Assembly (NCBI RefSeq): GCF_017161445.1
Contig: NZ_CP071060.1
Coordinates: forward strand, 2,728,001 to 2,792,000
DNA: 64,000 nt
From: Niveibacterium microcysteis
Lineage (GTDB): Bacteria > Pseudomonadota > Gammaproteobacteria > Burkholderiales > Rhodocyclaceae
Direction: 5' to 3'
Position 1 is the stretch's first letter, and each line of letters opens with the position of its first letter. Under the pieces are notes generated by a model. The model saw only the letters and a program-made list of their open reading frames with translations. It did no database searches and was not told the DNA's origin. This document shows positions 1 through 8,371 of the stretch, in pieces. A program made the position numbers and the translations under genes.

Positions 1-18
1 CTTGTCTTGGAACATCAA

Positions 19-2109
19 TCACACCTCCTGTTTGTCCGGGAGTTTCCCCGTACTTGCGAGGGTGTGCAATGCCAGGATGTTCTCGCGCCCCGCCTTGAGG
101 AAGTCGAGCAGGAGGTCGAAGACTTCCCGACCGTATTCAATCGCTGCCGCCTCGTCTTTGATCAGCGAAAAACAGTCATTGGCAAAGCGTCCCATGTGTT
201 GCATCGAACCCCGCACGAGCGGAAATACCTGACTTTCTTGATGGCGAGGCAGGAAGAAGTAGGTATGCATGTCGGCCAGCCGGACGAACAGATCTGCTTT
301 ACGCGTGATCGGCCGCGCGAAGAGTTCTGACAAGTCTTCAATCACCGCATCGAGTTGCGCCAACAGGTTGGCGATATTGCCCGGCATGTCGTCGAGAACA
401 CCCCGCATGAACGCGCGCGATACCGCGGCAATTGAAAGCTGCCGAGATTCTGGCGTTGCGTCGATGTGAATCTCTTCCGGCCGGATTCGTTCAGTCCAGG
501 CGATCCGCGCACCGTCGTTCGGGTTGTAAACAACCGCGTCAGGGTGCGCCGCGATAGACACCTGGAGGATGTCCCGCGAGTACGTCAGTTGATCGGTCGA
601 CAAGACGGTCTCGCAGAAATTGCCGGGTACCGGCTTGCCATTGCTGTGCATCCAGTGCGTGCCGGCGACCACCCCTGCAAGGTAGCCCTCTTTCGCTTCG
701 CCGTTGTAGTAGATCGAGTTGCGTGAGTGGTGTACGCCGTCCGGATGGAAGCCGAGATCGACCCCGAACAGGTAGACCTTGCGGAACCCCATTTGCAGCG
801 CCAGATCCAACCCCCCATTTGTACAGGTTGGATTGGTACGTACCCGCGGCAAACGACGGTCGAAGTCCAGCATGTTCGAGCCGAAGTCGATGTCCTTGAG
901 AAACATGGCCGGGTTCGGCGACAGATCAAACACTGCGGGACACATGATCGCGGAGGTCAGCAGCGGGGTGCGCGCGAGCACCGCACGGGTACGCGGTGTG
1001 TCAAGAATTCGGTAGGTGGCGGCGGTCCGCTCGATCTCCACATGAAAGTCCGGATCAACGCCGGCATTGGCAAGTGCCGAGATCGCGGTACCGCAAGAGA
1101 ACACGACAACACGATCGCGGTACGCCCGCAACACCGGCAGCAGTGTGTCGAGCGAGGGGCCAGCGCCTACCACAACGGCAACCGCGTCGTCTGGCACCGA
1201 CGCGCCACCCACAAAAACCGGGCGGCGTGCCAGCGCGTTCTCCACGGCGTGTCGCAGGCCGAGCATCTCATCGTCAAAGAAGCCCCAGCCCCGGAACAGC
1301 TTGCCCATGTCGGCGCTAATGCGCTCCCACAGGTCGTGAACGCGTTCGGAGTCGTAATCGTGGAAGAACAGCGCCGCCCCTTGGACCATGTACGGCGCGG
1401 CGTGCTTCTGGATTGTCGCGAGCACACTCGCCGCCAGCAGTTCGTTGTCATCATGCAACGCAATCGAGAAACTTCGACCGTTGCGCTCGAAACGTTGGTG
1501 CAGAGCGATGTAGTCAACAAAGTACAGCGACATGTTCAGGCGTTCGACATCAGTGTCGACGATGAACAAGTGAAAGATCTCGTACTCGTCGACAAGACGT
1601 TCGAGGTGCCAGCCGAAGCCGCTGCCGAACACGATCACCACCGGTTGCACGTGGTCGCCGAACACGGGCCGCCGGTGTCTTTGTTCCGGCAACGGGCAGC
1701 GCGCCTGGAAGCGGCGAACGATCTCCCCGCGATACACCTGTTCAACCGGGCGGAAGAAGTCCGGATTCGTCGCGTAGTCGGTGATCTCTGCCGGGTTCTC
1801 GAGGTAACCGGCCTCCACCCAGATGCGAGTTCCGTCAGTGGCTAGTTCGAACTCGCGCAGCAGTACCCGGCCCAGGTCGGTGAAGTCGCGCACACCACCG
1901 GCATGTTTGCCGCTAAAGATCGTGATGCCTGCGTCCGGGCTCACCTCGAATGGCGCGGGCAACTGCGTGGCCATCAGAGTGTCGAAAACAGCCGGGAAAT
2001 TTTCCCGCAGGAAGTAGAGATTCGCCTGATAGGTCGCATACAGCTTGCGGATGTAGGCCTCCTGTAGCGGCGTCCATTCGGTCTGTGCGGTGTTTTCAGC
2101 TTCAGTCAT
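19..2109 (-). CDS. Maf/MptE-like motility-associated protein (DUF115)
   Basis: A 696-residue protein of the motility-associated factor family. These carry a 6-hydroxymethylpterin-pyrophosphokinase-MptE-like fold and are encoded beside flagellin genes, where they are linked to flagellin glycosylation (family knowledge). The glycine-rich motif VGAGPSLD lies at about residues 314-321, followed by a segment typical of the DUF115 core. A second nucleotide-binding-like segment (VIVFGSGFGWHLERL) lies near residue 158. An AGGAG lies about 13 nt upstream of the ATG. It is divergent from fliC, sharing the 350-bp intergenic region, which fits a role in filament maturation. The substrate sugar cannot be read from the sequence. 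Confidence 0.85.
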   Translation of the reverse strand: MTEAENTAQTEWTPLQEAYIRKLYATYQANLYFLRENFPAVFDTLMATQLPAPFEVSPDAGITIFSGKHAGGVRDFTDLGRVLLREFELATDGTRIWVEAGYLENPAEITDYATNPDFFRPVEQVYRGEIVRRFQARCPLPEQRHRRPVFGDHVQPVVIVFGSGFGWHLERLVDEYEIFHLFIVDTDVERLNMSLYFVDYIALHQRFERNGRSFSIALHDDNELLAASVLATIQKHAAPYMVQGAALFFHDYDSERVHDLWERISADMGKLFRGWGFFDDEMLGLRHAVENALARRPVFVGGASVPDDAVAVVVGAGPSLDTLLPVLRAYRDRVVVFSCGTAISALANAGVDPDFHVEIERTAATYRILDTPRTRAVLARTPLLTSAIMCPAVFDLSPNPAMFLKDIDFGSNMLDFDRRLPRVRTNPTCTNGGLDLALQMGFRKVYLFGVDLGFHPDGVHHSRNSIYYNGEAKEGYLAGVVAGTHWMHSNGKPVPGNFCETVLSTDQLTYSRDILQVSIAAHPDAVVYNPNDGARIAWTERIRPEEIHIDATPESRQLSIAAVSRAFMRGVLDDMPGNIANLLAQLDAVIEDLSELFARPITRKADLFVRLADMHTYFFLPRHQESQVFPLVRGSMQHMGRFANDCFSLIKDEAAAIEYGREVFDLLLDFLKAGRENILALHTLASTGKLPDKQEV

Positions 2110-2459
2110 GTTGTTGCCATCGCTCCTGATTGGCCACGCTATTCCCGGACGAATAGGGCGCCACCACCTACGATTGTGTGCCAGAACCGGCAGCTTGTGG
2201 CGCCGGATAACAACGGGAAAGCCCCTGTATTCCTGCGCTTCCGGCCGAAATCACACCCTCAGGTTTATCTGCCCCTAAACCCAAGCGCATATACGCCGTA
2301 GTAGCACTTAATGCGGCGCACAAAGCTTGGTAAGCCGAAGAAATTCCTAAAGTTTTCCAAGCAAACGTCGCTAACAAATACAAGCGCAACGACGCTTGAA
2401 TCAACCGGCAAAGCCGGTTGCCAAATACATACGGAAACGGAACGACAAGGAGTTTCATC
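2110..2459. other. maf-fliC divergent intergenic region
   Basis: A 350-bp gap without a convincing gene. It holds the fliC promoter and leader and presumably the maf promoter on the other strand. Besides the strong sigma-28 match at 2348-2374, a weaker TAAA-N15-GCCG arrangement begins at 2276 (TAAA 2276-2279, GCCG at 2295), about 72 bp upstream. An inverted repeat, accggcaaagccggt, lies in the leader at about 2404-2418. Confidence 0.6.
2348..2374 (+). promoter_or_regulatory. sigma-28 (FliA) promoter of fliC
   Basis: TAAA at 2348-2351, exactly 15 nt of spacer, then GTCGCTAA at 2367-2374. The FliA consensus is TAAA-N15-GCCGATAA, so the -35 is perfect and the -10 differs at two positions. It lies 86 bp before the flagellin start, as expected for a late flagellar gene. 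Confidence 0.8.
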
Positions 2460-3314
2460 ATGGCACTGACCATCAACACCAACGTTTATTCGTTGAACGC
2501 GCAACGCAACCTCAACACGACCCAGACCCAGCTGGCCAACCCGCTGCAGCGCCTCTCTTCCGGCCTGCGCATCAACAGTTCGGCGGATGACGCCGCCGGT
2601 CTCGCGATTTCGGAACGCATCAGCTCCACGATCCGCGGCCAGAACGTCGCAATGCGTAACGCAAACGACGCGATCTCGATGGTGCAGGTGGCAGACGGCA
2701 CCGCATCCAAGATCAGCGATAACCTTCAACGGATGCGCGAACTGGCCGTGCAGGCTGCCAACGGCACCTACACCTCGAGCGACCGCGCAAACATCTCGGT
2801 TGAATTCGTCGCGCTGCAGAAAGAAATCACCCGGATCGCGCAGAACACGAAGTTCAACAACCTTGCACTGACGAACTCGTCGGCGCAGAGCTTCAGCTTC
2901 CAGGTCGGCGCAGCCACCAGTTCTGACAACCAGATCTCGGTGACAACCAAGAACCTGATGGCCAGTAGCGGTCTGTCGGTTGGCTCCAGCAACATCAACG
3001 TGGGTGGTGCCGTTAAGGCCTCGCTCGGCGCAGCCCAGGCGCTCAGCGCGATCGCAGCCATCGACAAGGCGATCAACACGGTTACAACCAACCGCGCAGA
3101 TTTCGGTGCCGCCATCAACCGCACCCAGGCTGTCATCAGCAACCTGTCGATCGCAGTCGAAAACCAATCCGCTGCACGCGGCCGCATCACAGATGCCGAC
3201 TTTGCGGCTGAAACTGCGAACCTGACCCGCCTGCAGATCCTGCAACAGGCCGGCACCGCAATCCTGGCCCAGGCAAATGCGATCCCGCAGCAGGCACTGA
3301 GCCTGCTCCGCTAA
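2460..3314 (+). CDS. fliC: flagellin
   Basis: A 284-residue flagellin. The N-terminus MALTINTNVYSLNAQRNL and the conserved LSSGLRINSSADDAAGLAI are the D0/D1 coiled-coil signature. The C-terminal D1/D0 ends in ILAQANAIPQQALSLLR. The variable D2/D3 region is almost absent, so this is a short flagellin of mostly polymerisation core. The ATG at 2460 is preceded by AAGGAG and is preferred over an in-frame start at 2418. It is transcribed from the sigma-28 promoter upstream. FliS (5325) would be its export chaperone and the divergent Maf-like gene is a candidate glycosylation partner. Confidence 0.96.
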   Translation: MALTINTNVYSLNAQRNLNTTQTQLANPLQRLSSGLRINSSADDAAGLAISERISSTIRGQNVAMRNANDAISMVQVADGTASKISDNLQRMRELAVQAANGTYTSSDRANISVEFVALQKEITRIAQNTKFNNLALTNSSAQSFSFQVGAATSSDNQISVTTKNLMASSGLSVGSSNINVGGAVKASLGAAQALSAIAAIDKAINTVTTNRADFGAAINRTQAVISNLSIAVENQSAARGRITDADFAAETANLTRLQILQQAGTAILAQANAIPQQALSLLR

Positions 3315-3337
3315 CCCTGAAATCGAATCTCTCCGGC

Positions 3338-3364
3338 TTGGGCGGCCCTAACCGGGTCGCCCAA
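3338..3364 (+). terminator. stem-loop between fliC and flaG
   Basis: An 11-bp stem with one mismatch (ttgggcggccc / gggtcgcccaa) and a 5-nt loop, directly after fliC. No T-run follows, so it is more likely an attenuator or an mRNA-stabilising hairpin that raises fliC transcript over the downstream genes than a full terminator. Confidence 0.45.
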
Positions 3365-3390
3365 AGGCGGACAGGGTAGGAGAAGGCAAC

Positions 3391-3846
3391 ATGACGACAA
3401 TTCCATCTATAGGGTCTTCGCCTCCAGGGGCGCTCCCGCCGTCGTCGGGTTCGCCAATACGGAATAGCGCAGAAGCAAGACCCACCGCCCAGGCAAATCC
3501 TGCCGGCGGTGTCTTGCCTTCGGAGTCCGTCAAGATCACGCAAGCGGACAACCCATCTGAGCCAGTGGCGTCGCCGCAAACGCAGACCGCACAGAAGCAG
3601 CCAGATCGCGAGGCGGTCGAGCGGGCCATGCAGGAAGTGAAAAAGGCCGTGGACCCGATGGCACGTAACTTGCAATTCTCGATCGATGAAGACACTGGCC
3701 GCACGATCGTCCGCATCGTAGATACGGCCACGAAAGAAGTGATCCGCCAGATTCCAAGTGAAGAGGTGCTTGCGATTGCGAAGGCCCTCGACCGAATGGA
3801 CGGCGAGAAGAAGGCAAGTGGCGTGTTCCTGAAACAGAAGGCCTGA
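3391..3846 (+). CDS. flaG: FlaG family flagellar protein
   Basis: A 151-residue protein. The N-terminal half is low complexity and rich in Pro, Ser and Ala. The C-terminal 70 residues match the FlaG domain: a predicted helix, then a strand with LQFSIDEDTGRTIVRIVD, and the hallmark IRQIPSEEVLAIAKALD. FlaG proteins influence filament length or stability, but their mechanism is poorly known. It sits between fliC and fliD, the usual position in polar flagellar clusters. An AGGAGA ribosome-binding site precedes the ATG by about 8 nt. Confidence 0.88.
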   Translation: MTTIPSIGSSPPGALPPSSGSPIRNSAEARPTAQANPAGGVLPSESVKITQADNPSEPVASPQTQTAQKQPDREAVERAMQEVKKAVDPMARNLQFSIDEDTGRTIVRIVDTATKEVIRQIPSEEVLAIAKALDRMDGEKKASGVFLKQKA

Positions 3847-3888
3847 GCGCCAAGCCCCTGGCATGGCACTCAGGACAGGGTGAGTAGC

Positions 3889-5292
3889 ATGGCTTCATTC
3901 AGTAGTCTCGGAATCGGATCAGGTCTCGACCTCAATACCCTCCTTACGGGTTTGATGAACGTCGAGAAGCGTCCGATCACCATTCTGCAAAACCAGCAGA
4001 GCGGGCTGCGGTCCCAGCTGTCGGCAATGGGACAGATCAAGAGTGCCGTGTCGTCGCTGCAAACAGCCTCGGACGCACTGAAGTCGTCGGCAAGCTTTGC
4101 CGCCTACACGGCAACAAGTACCGACAGTTCGGTCGTAACTGCCAGCGCCACCACTGGAGCCGTCGCCGGTTCGTATAAGGTTGAAGTCACCCAGCTGAGC
4201 CAGGCCCAGAAGGTCATGGCTGCTTTTGCCTCAGGAACAAGCTTCACCGGCACCCTCAAGCTTGAACTCGGCAAGGCCGATGCAACGGCCGCCGACGGGT
4301 TTGCAGAAAGCAAATCCGTCGACATCGACCTGACCGGAAAGTCGCTCGCGGGGGCGCGAGACGCAATCAATGCCGCAGGCCTCGGCGTAACAGCCACCAT
4401 CATCAATGATGGCACCTCGACAGGAACCCCGTACCGGCTGGTCGTAACCTCGCAGAACGGCGGTACAGGCAACCAGATCCGGATGTCAGGCGTATCTGGC
4501 CTGAACTACACCGACTACGCAGGAACTGGCGGCCCAGGCACGAAGGACGCCAACGTTACGCAATCGGTCGCAGCGCAGGACGCGCAGTTCAGCGTCGACG
4601 GCGTCGCCATGTCCCGCTCTGGCAACTCTGTCACCGATGCGATTGATGGCGTGACGCTGAACCTTGCCAAGCAGACGACCGGAACACCGGTGACCGTCAC
4701 GATCGCCAAGGATCCGACTTCGGTCGCCTCAAAGATCAACACCTTCGTCAAGGCCTACAACGACCTCAACAAGGTCTTGCACGATCTGACCGCATACAAC
4801 GCAGACACGAAGACTGCGGGGGCACTGAGCGGCGACTATTCGGTGCGCTCGATTCAGCAACAGATGCGGACAGCTACCGTCAACACCGTTTCCGGGGCGC
4901 CGGGGGGATATTCCCGGCTTGGCGACATCGGGATCTCGTTGCAAGCCGACGGCTCACTCGCGGTCGACAGCACCAAATTGAACGCCGCGATTTCAGATCC
5001 TGCAAAAGACATTTCACAGCTCTTTACCGGAGTCTCCGGTACCGATGGTGTTGCGACGCGCATCTCGAAAACAGCAAAGGCCCTGCTTGACACCGGCGGC
5101 TTGGTCACCTCGCGCACAGACGGGATCAACAAGAGCATCAGCGCGCTCGACGACCGGATCAGCGCCTTGCAGGACCGCGTGACGGCCATTGAGGACCGCT
5201 ACCGCAAACAGTTCACGACGCTCGACACAACTATTGGCCAGATGAACGTCACGAGCGCCTACCTACAACAACAACTCGCCCGCCTGAAATAA
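3889..5292 (+). CDS. fliD: flagellar filament cap protein FliD (HAP2)
   Basis: About 467 residues. The cap forms a ring at the filament tip and folds exported flagellin subunits. The N-terminus (SSLGIGSGLDLNTLLTGLM) and the C-terminal coiled coil (heptad-like ISALDDRISALQDRVTAIEDRY) are the paired D0/D1 helices of FliD. The centre is Ala/Thr/Gly-rich beta structure. The ATG at 3889 is chosen because an AGGACAGGG element lies 9 nt upstream. A GTG at 3880 would add three residues and overlaps that element. Length is normal for the family. Confidence 0.94.
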   Translation: MASFSSLGIGSGLDLNTLLTGLMNVEKRPITILQNQQSGLRSQLSAMGQIKSAVSSLQTASDALKSSASFAAYTATSTDSSVVTASATTGAVAGSYKVEVTQLSQAQKVMAAFASGTSFTGTLKLELGKADATAADGFAESKSVDIDLTGKSLAGARDAINAAGLGVTATIINDGTSTGTPYRLVVTSQNGGTGNQIRMSGVSGLNYTDYAGTGGPGTKDANVTQSVAAQDAQFSVDGVAMSRSGNSVTDAIDGVTLNLAKQTTGTPVTVTIAKDPTSVASKINTFVKAYNDLNKVLHDLTAYNADTKTAGALSGDYSVRSIQQQMRTATVNTVSGAPGGYSRLGDIGISLQADGSLAVDSTKLNAAISDPAKDISQLFTGVSGTDGVATRISKTAKALLDTGGLVTSRTDGINKSISALDDRISALQDRVTAIEDRYRKQFTTLDTTIGQMNVTSAYLQQQLARLK

Positions 5293-5324
5293 GCGCGTCG
5301 GCCACATAACGGAACGAACCGAGG

Positions 5325-5729
5325 ATGTATCCCACCATGCAATCACCCGCCAATGCATACAGCCGCGTCGGACTTGAGTCGAACGTGGCGGCCTCGAATC
5401 CGCACCTGCTGATCGTCATGCTCTTCGACGGCGCAATTCTCAACGTTAACAGCGCGGCCGTTTCGATCGCACATAACGACGTTGCCGGAAAGGGCCAGGC
5501 CATATCGAAGGCCATCGAGATCATCAACAGCGGCCTGAAGGCAAGTCTCGACATGAATGCCGGCGGCGAACTCGCACAGCGCCTTGCGGCACTCTACGAC
5601 TACATGGTTTCGCGACTGCTCTACGCCAACCTGCACAGCAGCGAACCCGCGCTCAAGGAAGTTGCCGGGCTCCTGCTTGAAATCAAAGGCGCCTGGGAAG
5701 CGATTCGCGACCAGGCCAACGCGGCCTGA
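5325..5729 (+). CDS. fliS: flagellin export chaperone FliS
   Basis: A 134-residue helical protein that binds the flagellin C-terminus in the cytosol and prevents premature polymerisation. The N-terminal NAYSRVGLESNVAASNPHLL and LIVMLFDGAI segments are the FliS signature, and the C-terminal VAGLLLEIKGAWEAI helix is also typical. It lies between fliD and fliT as in many proteobacteria, with 32 bp after fliD. The ATG at 5325 has ACCGAGG upstream. An in-frame ATG at 5337 would remove four residues. Confidence 0.94.
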   Translation: MYPTMQSPANAYSRVGLESNVAASNPHLLIVMLFDGAILNVNSAAVSIAHNDVAGKGQAISKAIEIINSGLKASLDMNAGGELAQRLAALYDYMVSRLLYANLHSSEPALKEVAGLLLEIKGAWEAIRDQANAA

Positions 5730-5740
5730 GGGAGGCTGGC

Positions 5741-6076
5741 ATGACGACGCTAACCCTGTACGAAACGATGAGCACCCTGTCGGCCGACATGGCAGTTGCT
5801 GCCCGCGAGAACGACTGGGATCGAGTTACCGAACTGGAAGGCAAGATCACCCGCCTGCGGAACGATCTGTTGACGCTAGACCCGCTTGAGCGTCCGGCGG
5901 CGCCGTTGTCTGACGCCGAACGTCGGCGCAAGGCGGAGCTGATCAAGAAGATCCTCGCCGATGACCGCGAAGTGCGGCGCCACACTGAGCCTTGGCTCGA
6001 CGGCGTGCGTACGCTTCTCGGTGGCGCGTCGCGCGGGCGGGCCATGCGTGCCGCCTACAGCGCCATAGCGGACTGA
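5741..6076 (+). CDS. fliT: flagellar protein FliT-like chaperone
   Basis: A 111-residue all-helical protein 11 bp after fliS. FliT is the FliD export chaperone and in enterics also binds FlhDC. The N-terminal helix with WDRVTELEGKITRLR and the later LIKKILADDREVRRHTEPW are consistent with FliT. The family is weakly conserved, so position carries much of the call. It is probably co-translated with fliS, since a GAGGGAGG lies just before the ATG. Confidence 0.8.
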   Translation: MTTLTLYETMSTLSADMAVAARENDWDRVTELEGKITRLRNDLLTLDPLERPAAPLSDAERRRKAELIKKILADDREVRRHTEPWLDGVRTLLGGASRGRAMRAAYSAIAD

Positions 6077-6108
6077 ACCTCAGCGGCGGCAGCCAGGCAC
6101 ATTGATGC

Positions 6109-7248
6109 ATGATCCCCACCGACCTGGCCACCCGCCTCAGAGCACTGCTTGACCTTCCGCTTCCGCAGGTCGGAAGCGTTACGCCCACTCGCAGCGTCTC
6201 GCCTGAGCTTTCGCCGGGCCAACGCTTCACCGCACAGATCGCTCAGCCGCTGCCAGACGGCACTTTCAAGGCTCTCGTTGCCGGGAGATCGCTAACGCTC
6301 TCGTTGCCGCAATCAGTCAAGAACGGCGACGTTCTGGAGCTGGTCGTCACCCACAGTACGCCGCAAGCTGTATTTGCACGCTTGCTTGAACCGGCAGCGC
6401 AGGAGCAATCCAAGGCGAACCTCTCGCCCGCCGCGCGCCTGATCAGCCAGCTCCTCACCGGCAAAGAAAGCGCCGAATCGCCGACCGCACTGAACGAGGG
6501 CAACCCGATCCTGCAGCGGCCACCGCAGAATGGCGCGCAACTCGCACCGTTGCTGCAACGCGCGGTCGCGCAAAGCGGCATGTTCTACGAAGCGCACCAG
6601 GCGCAATGGGTGGAAGGCAAACTCAGCACAGCCCAGCTTCTTGCTGAACCGCAGGGCCGTCTCGGCCAGACCGCATTACCGGCCGGGCCGGAGCAATCTG
6701 CAAGTGCCCAGACTGAGCAAAATCGGGTGCCAAACGAGGCATCTACGCAAGCACCATCACGACCCGTGACGGTGGCACAAACCAATGTGCAGACAGAGCG
6801 GGCAGAAGTTGCCGATGCCGCCGGCCGCACCGCTGCATCGACCAGTGAAAAAGGGCTGGTGTCCCAAATGGTGCCGCGCGAACTGGCGCCGATCGTGTTG
6901 AATCAACTGGACGCCCTCACCACGCAACAGCTGACATGGCAAGGCCAGATCTGGCCGGGGCAGACCATGGAGTGGCGTATCGAACAACCGCCCGACGACG
7001 CGCATGGCCGGGGAGCCGATCAGGAACCAGCCGAATGGCGAAGCTCGCTTCGCGTCACCCTACCCTCCCTCGGCGGTGTCGAGGCACGCCTGTTCCTTAC
7101 CTCGGCCGGTGTCGCGATCCACTTCGCCGCAGATTCGGAAGCATCCGTCGGCCGCCTCAACGCCGCCCTCAATGAGCTTGGGAGCGCGCTCGACGCGGTG
7201 GGCGTGCCGCTCACCGGGGCCGCCGTGGCACATGAAACCGTCCGCTGA
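6109..7248 (+). CDS. FliK-like flagellar hook-length control protein
   Basis: A 379-residue protein. The N-terminal part contains a small beta domain (FTAQIAQPLPDGTFKALVAG) and a long Gln/Ala-rich linker at about residues 130-250. The C-terminal region (about 290-375) has the FliK C-domain pattern, with SLRVTLPSLGGVEARLF and a final amphipathic helix. FliK measures hook length and triggers the export specificity switch in FlhB. It overlaps the downstream FhlB-like gene by 17 bp, a pairing that makes functional sense. It could be a second FliK paralogue rather than the main hook ruler, because the usual fliK neighbourhood is absent. Confidence 0.72.
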   Translation: MIPTDLATRLRALLDLPLPQVGSVTPTRSVSPELSPGQRFTAQIAQPLPDGTFKALVAGRSLTLSLPQSVKNGDVLELVVTHSTPQAVFARLLEPAAQEQSKANLSPAARLISQLLTGKESAESPTALNEGNPILQRPPQNGAQLAPLLQRAVAQSGMFYEAHQAQWVEGKLSTAQLLAEPQGRLGQTALPAGPEQSASAQTEQNRVPNEASTQAPSRPVTVAQTNVQTERAEVADAAGRTAASTSEKGLVSQMVPRELAPIVLNQLDALTTQQLTWQGQIWPGQTMEWRIEQPPDDAHGRGADQEPAEWRSSLRVTLPSLGGVEARLFLTSAGVAIHFAADSEASVGRLNAALNELGSALDAVGVPLTGAAVAHETVR

Positions 7249-7528
7249 CACCGCCCAGCCGCGCGCACAGGCCGTCGCACTGGCCTACGAGACCGGCGAT
7301 ACGGCACCAAAAGTCGTCGCGAAGGGGCGCGGCCTGGTCGCGCACGAGATTATCGAGCGCGCAAAGGAAGCCGGGGTTTTCGTGCACGAATCCCCGGAAC
7401 TGGTATCGCTATTGATGGACGTGGATCTCGACGCGCAAATCCCTCCTCGCCTGTACATTGCGGTCGCCGAATTACTTGCGTGGCTCTACCGCGTCGAACA
7501 AGGCGGCACGCCGTCCGGTAAGCCCTGA
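7232..7528 (+). CDS. FhlB-like (FlhB C-terminal domain homologue)
   Basis: A 98-residue protein equal to the cytoplasmic C-terminal domain of FlhB/EscU without the membrane part. The segment GDTAPKVVAKGRGLVAHEII corresponds to the region just after the FlhB autocleavage site. The NPTH cleavage tetrapeptide itself is absent, as is usual for this small family. These proteins can partly replace the FlhB C-domain in export switching (family knowledge). The ATG at 7232 lies inside the end of the FliK-like gene, indicating translational coupling. Confidence 0.85.
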   Translation: MKPSADTAQPRAQAVALAYETGDTAPKVVAKGRGLVAHEIIERAKEAGVFVHESPELVSLLMDVDLDAQIPPRLYIAVAELLAWLYRVEQGGTPSGKP

Positions 7529-7595
7529 AGCGTCACCGCTGCGTGGTATATTTTCCGCAGGGTCTGTCCGCAAAACATCACCACTGAAACCTCCT

Positions 7596-8366
7596 GTGCC
7601 GAACTCATCGAACGTGCGTTTCGAGCTGCTTGAATCCGACAGTCAATACAGCCAGTACCTCGTGCGGGATCCGCGCGAAGTCCGCTTCGTGATCAAGCAG
7701 CTTGCTGCAAAACGGGCGCTGATATCAGCCTATCCCGATGATTCACCGAACTTCGGGCTGACTTCCGTCCTGGAAGCTGGAGGAAACGACCAGAGCTTCG
7801 TGCTCGACGTGGCTGCCGACGCGGGTCTCAACGAGGCGCTTGAACGCGCAGATAGCGTCATCTGCATCACACAGCTCGATCGCGTGAAGGTGCAATTCCG
7901 CCTCGAAGGCATGGTGCGGGTGCAGCACAACAACGCACCGGCCTTCTCAGCACAGTACCCAGACAAACTACTTCGGCTGCAACGCCGCGAGTACTTCCGC
8001 CTCGTCGCGCCGGTCGCACACGCGATCAATTGCTTCATTCCGATGCCCACGGCAACGGGTGATCGCGTCTATGAAGCCCGCGTGCTCGATCTCTCCGGCG
8101 GCGGCTTGGCGATTGTCGCGCCGCCGAGTGGCGCCCAGTTGCATCCGGACATGGAGATCCCCAACTGCCGGCTGGAGATTCCCGACAGCCCGCCGATCCT
8201 GATTACGCTGAAGGTCCGCAACATCTTCCGGGTTACCCAACGCAACGGCACCGAGGTGCTGCGCGCAGGCTGCCAGTTCGTTGGACTACAGACCGCAACA
8301 GCGAACATCATCCACCGCTACATACTCAAGGTGGAGCGCGACCGCGCCTCGCGCGTCGCGCAATAA
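7596..8366 (+). CDS. YcgR-like flagellar brake, PilZ domain protein
   Basis: About 256 residues. The N-terminal YcgR domain runs to about residue 110. A C-terminal PilZ domain follows, with the c-di-GMP-binding RxxxR in LQRREYFRL and the DxSxxG motif in VLDLSGGGLAIV. YcgR proteins slow the flagellar motor when c-di-GMP rises. The reading frame is open back to 7458, but that region overlaps the preceding gene. The GTG at 7596 (product begins MPNSSNVRFELLE) is the best start, with GTG 7614 as the alternative. It closes the flagellar cluster. Confidence 0.85.
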   Translation: MPNSSNVRFELLESDSQYSQYLVRDPREVRFVIKQLAAKRALISAYPDDSPNFGLTSVLEAGGNDQSFVLDVAADAGLNEALERADSVICITQLDRVKVQFRLEGMVRVQHNNAPAFSAQYPDKLLRLQRREYFRLVAPVAHAINCFIPMPTATGDRVYEARVLDLSGGGLAIVAPPSGAQLHPDMEIPNCRLEIPDSPPILITLKVRNIFRVTQRNGTEVLRAGCQFVGLQTATANIIHRYILKVERDRASRVAQ

Positions 8367-8371
8367 GGCCA

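Noticed and set aside
727..1845. Long plus-strand open frame (372 codons)
   Set aside because: Antisense to the Maf-like gene; composition rich in Arg, His and Gln, typical of shadow frames.
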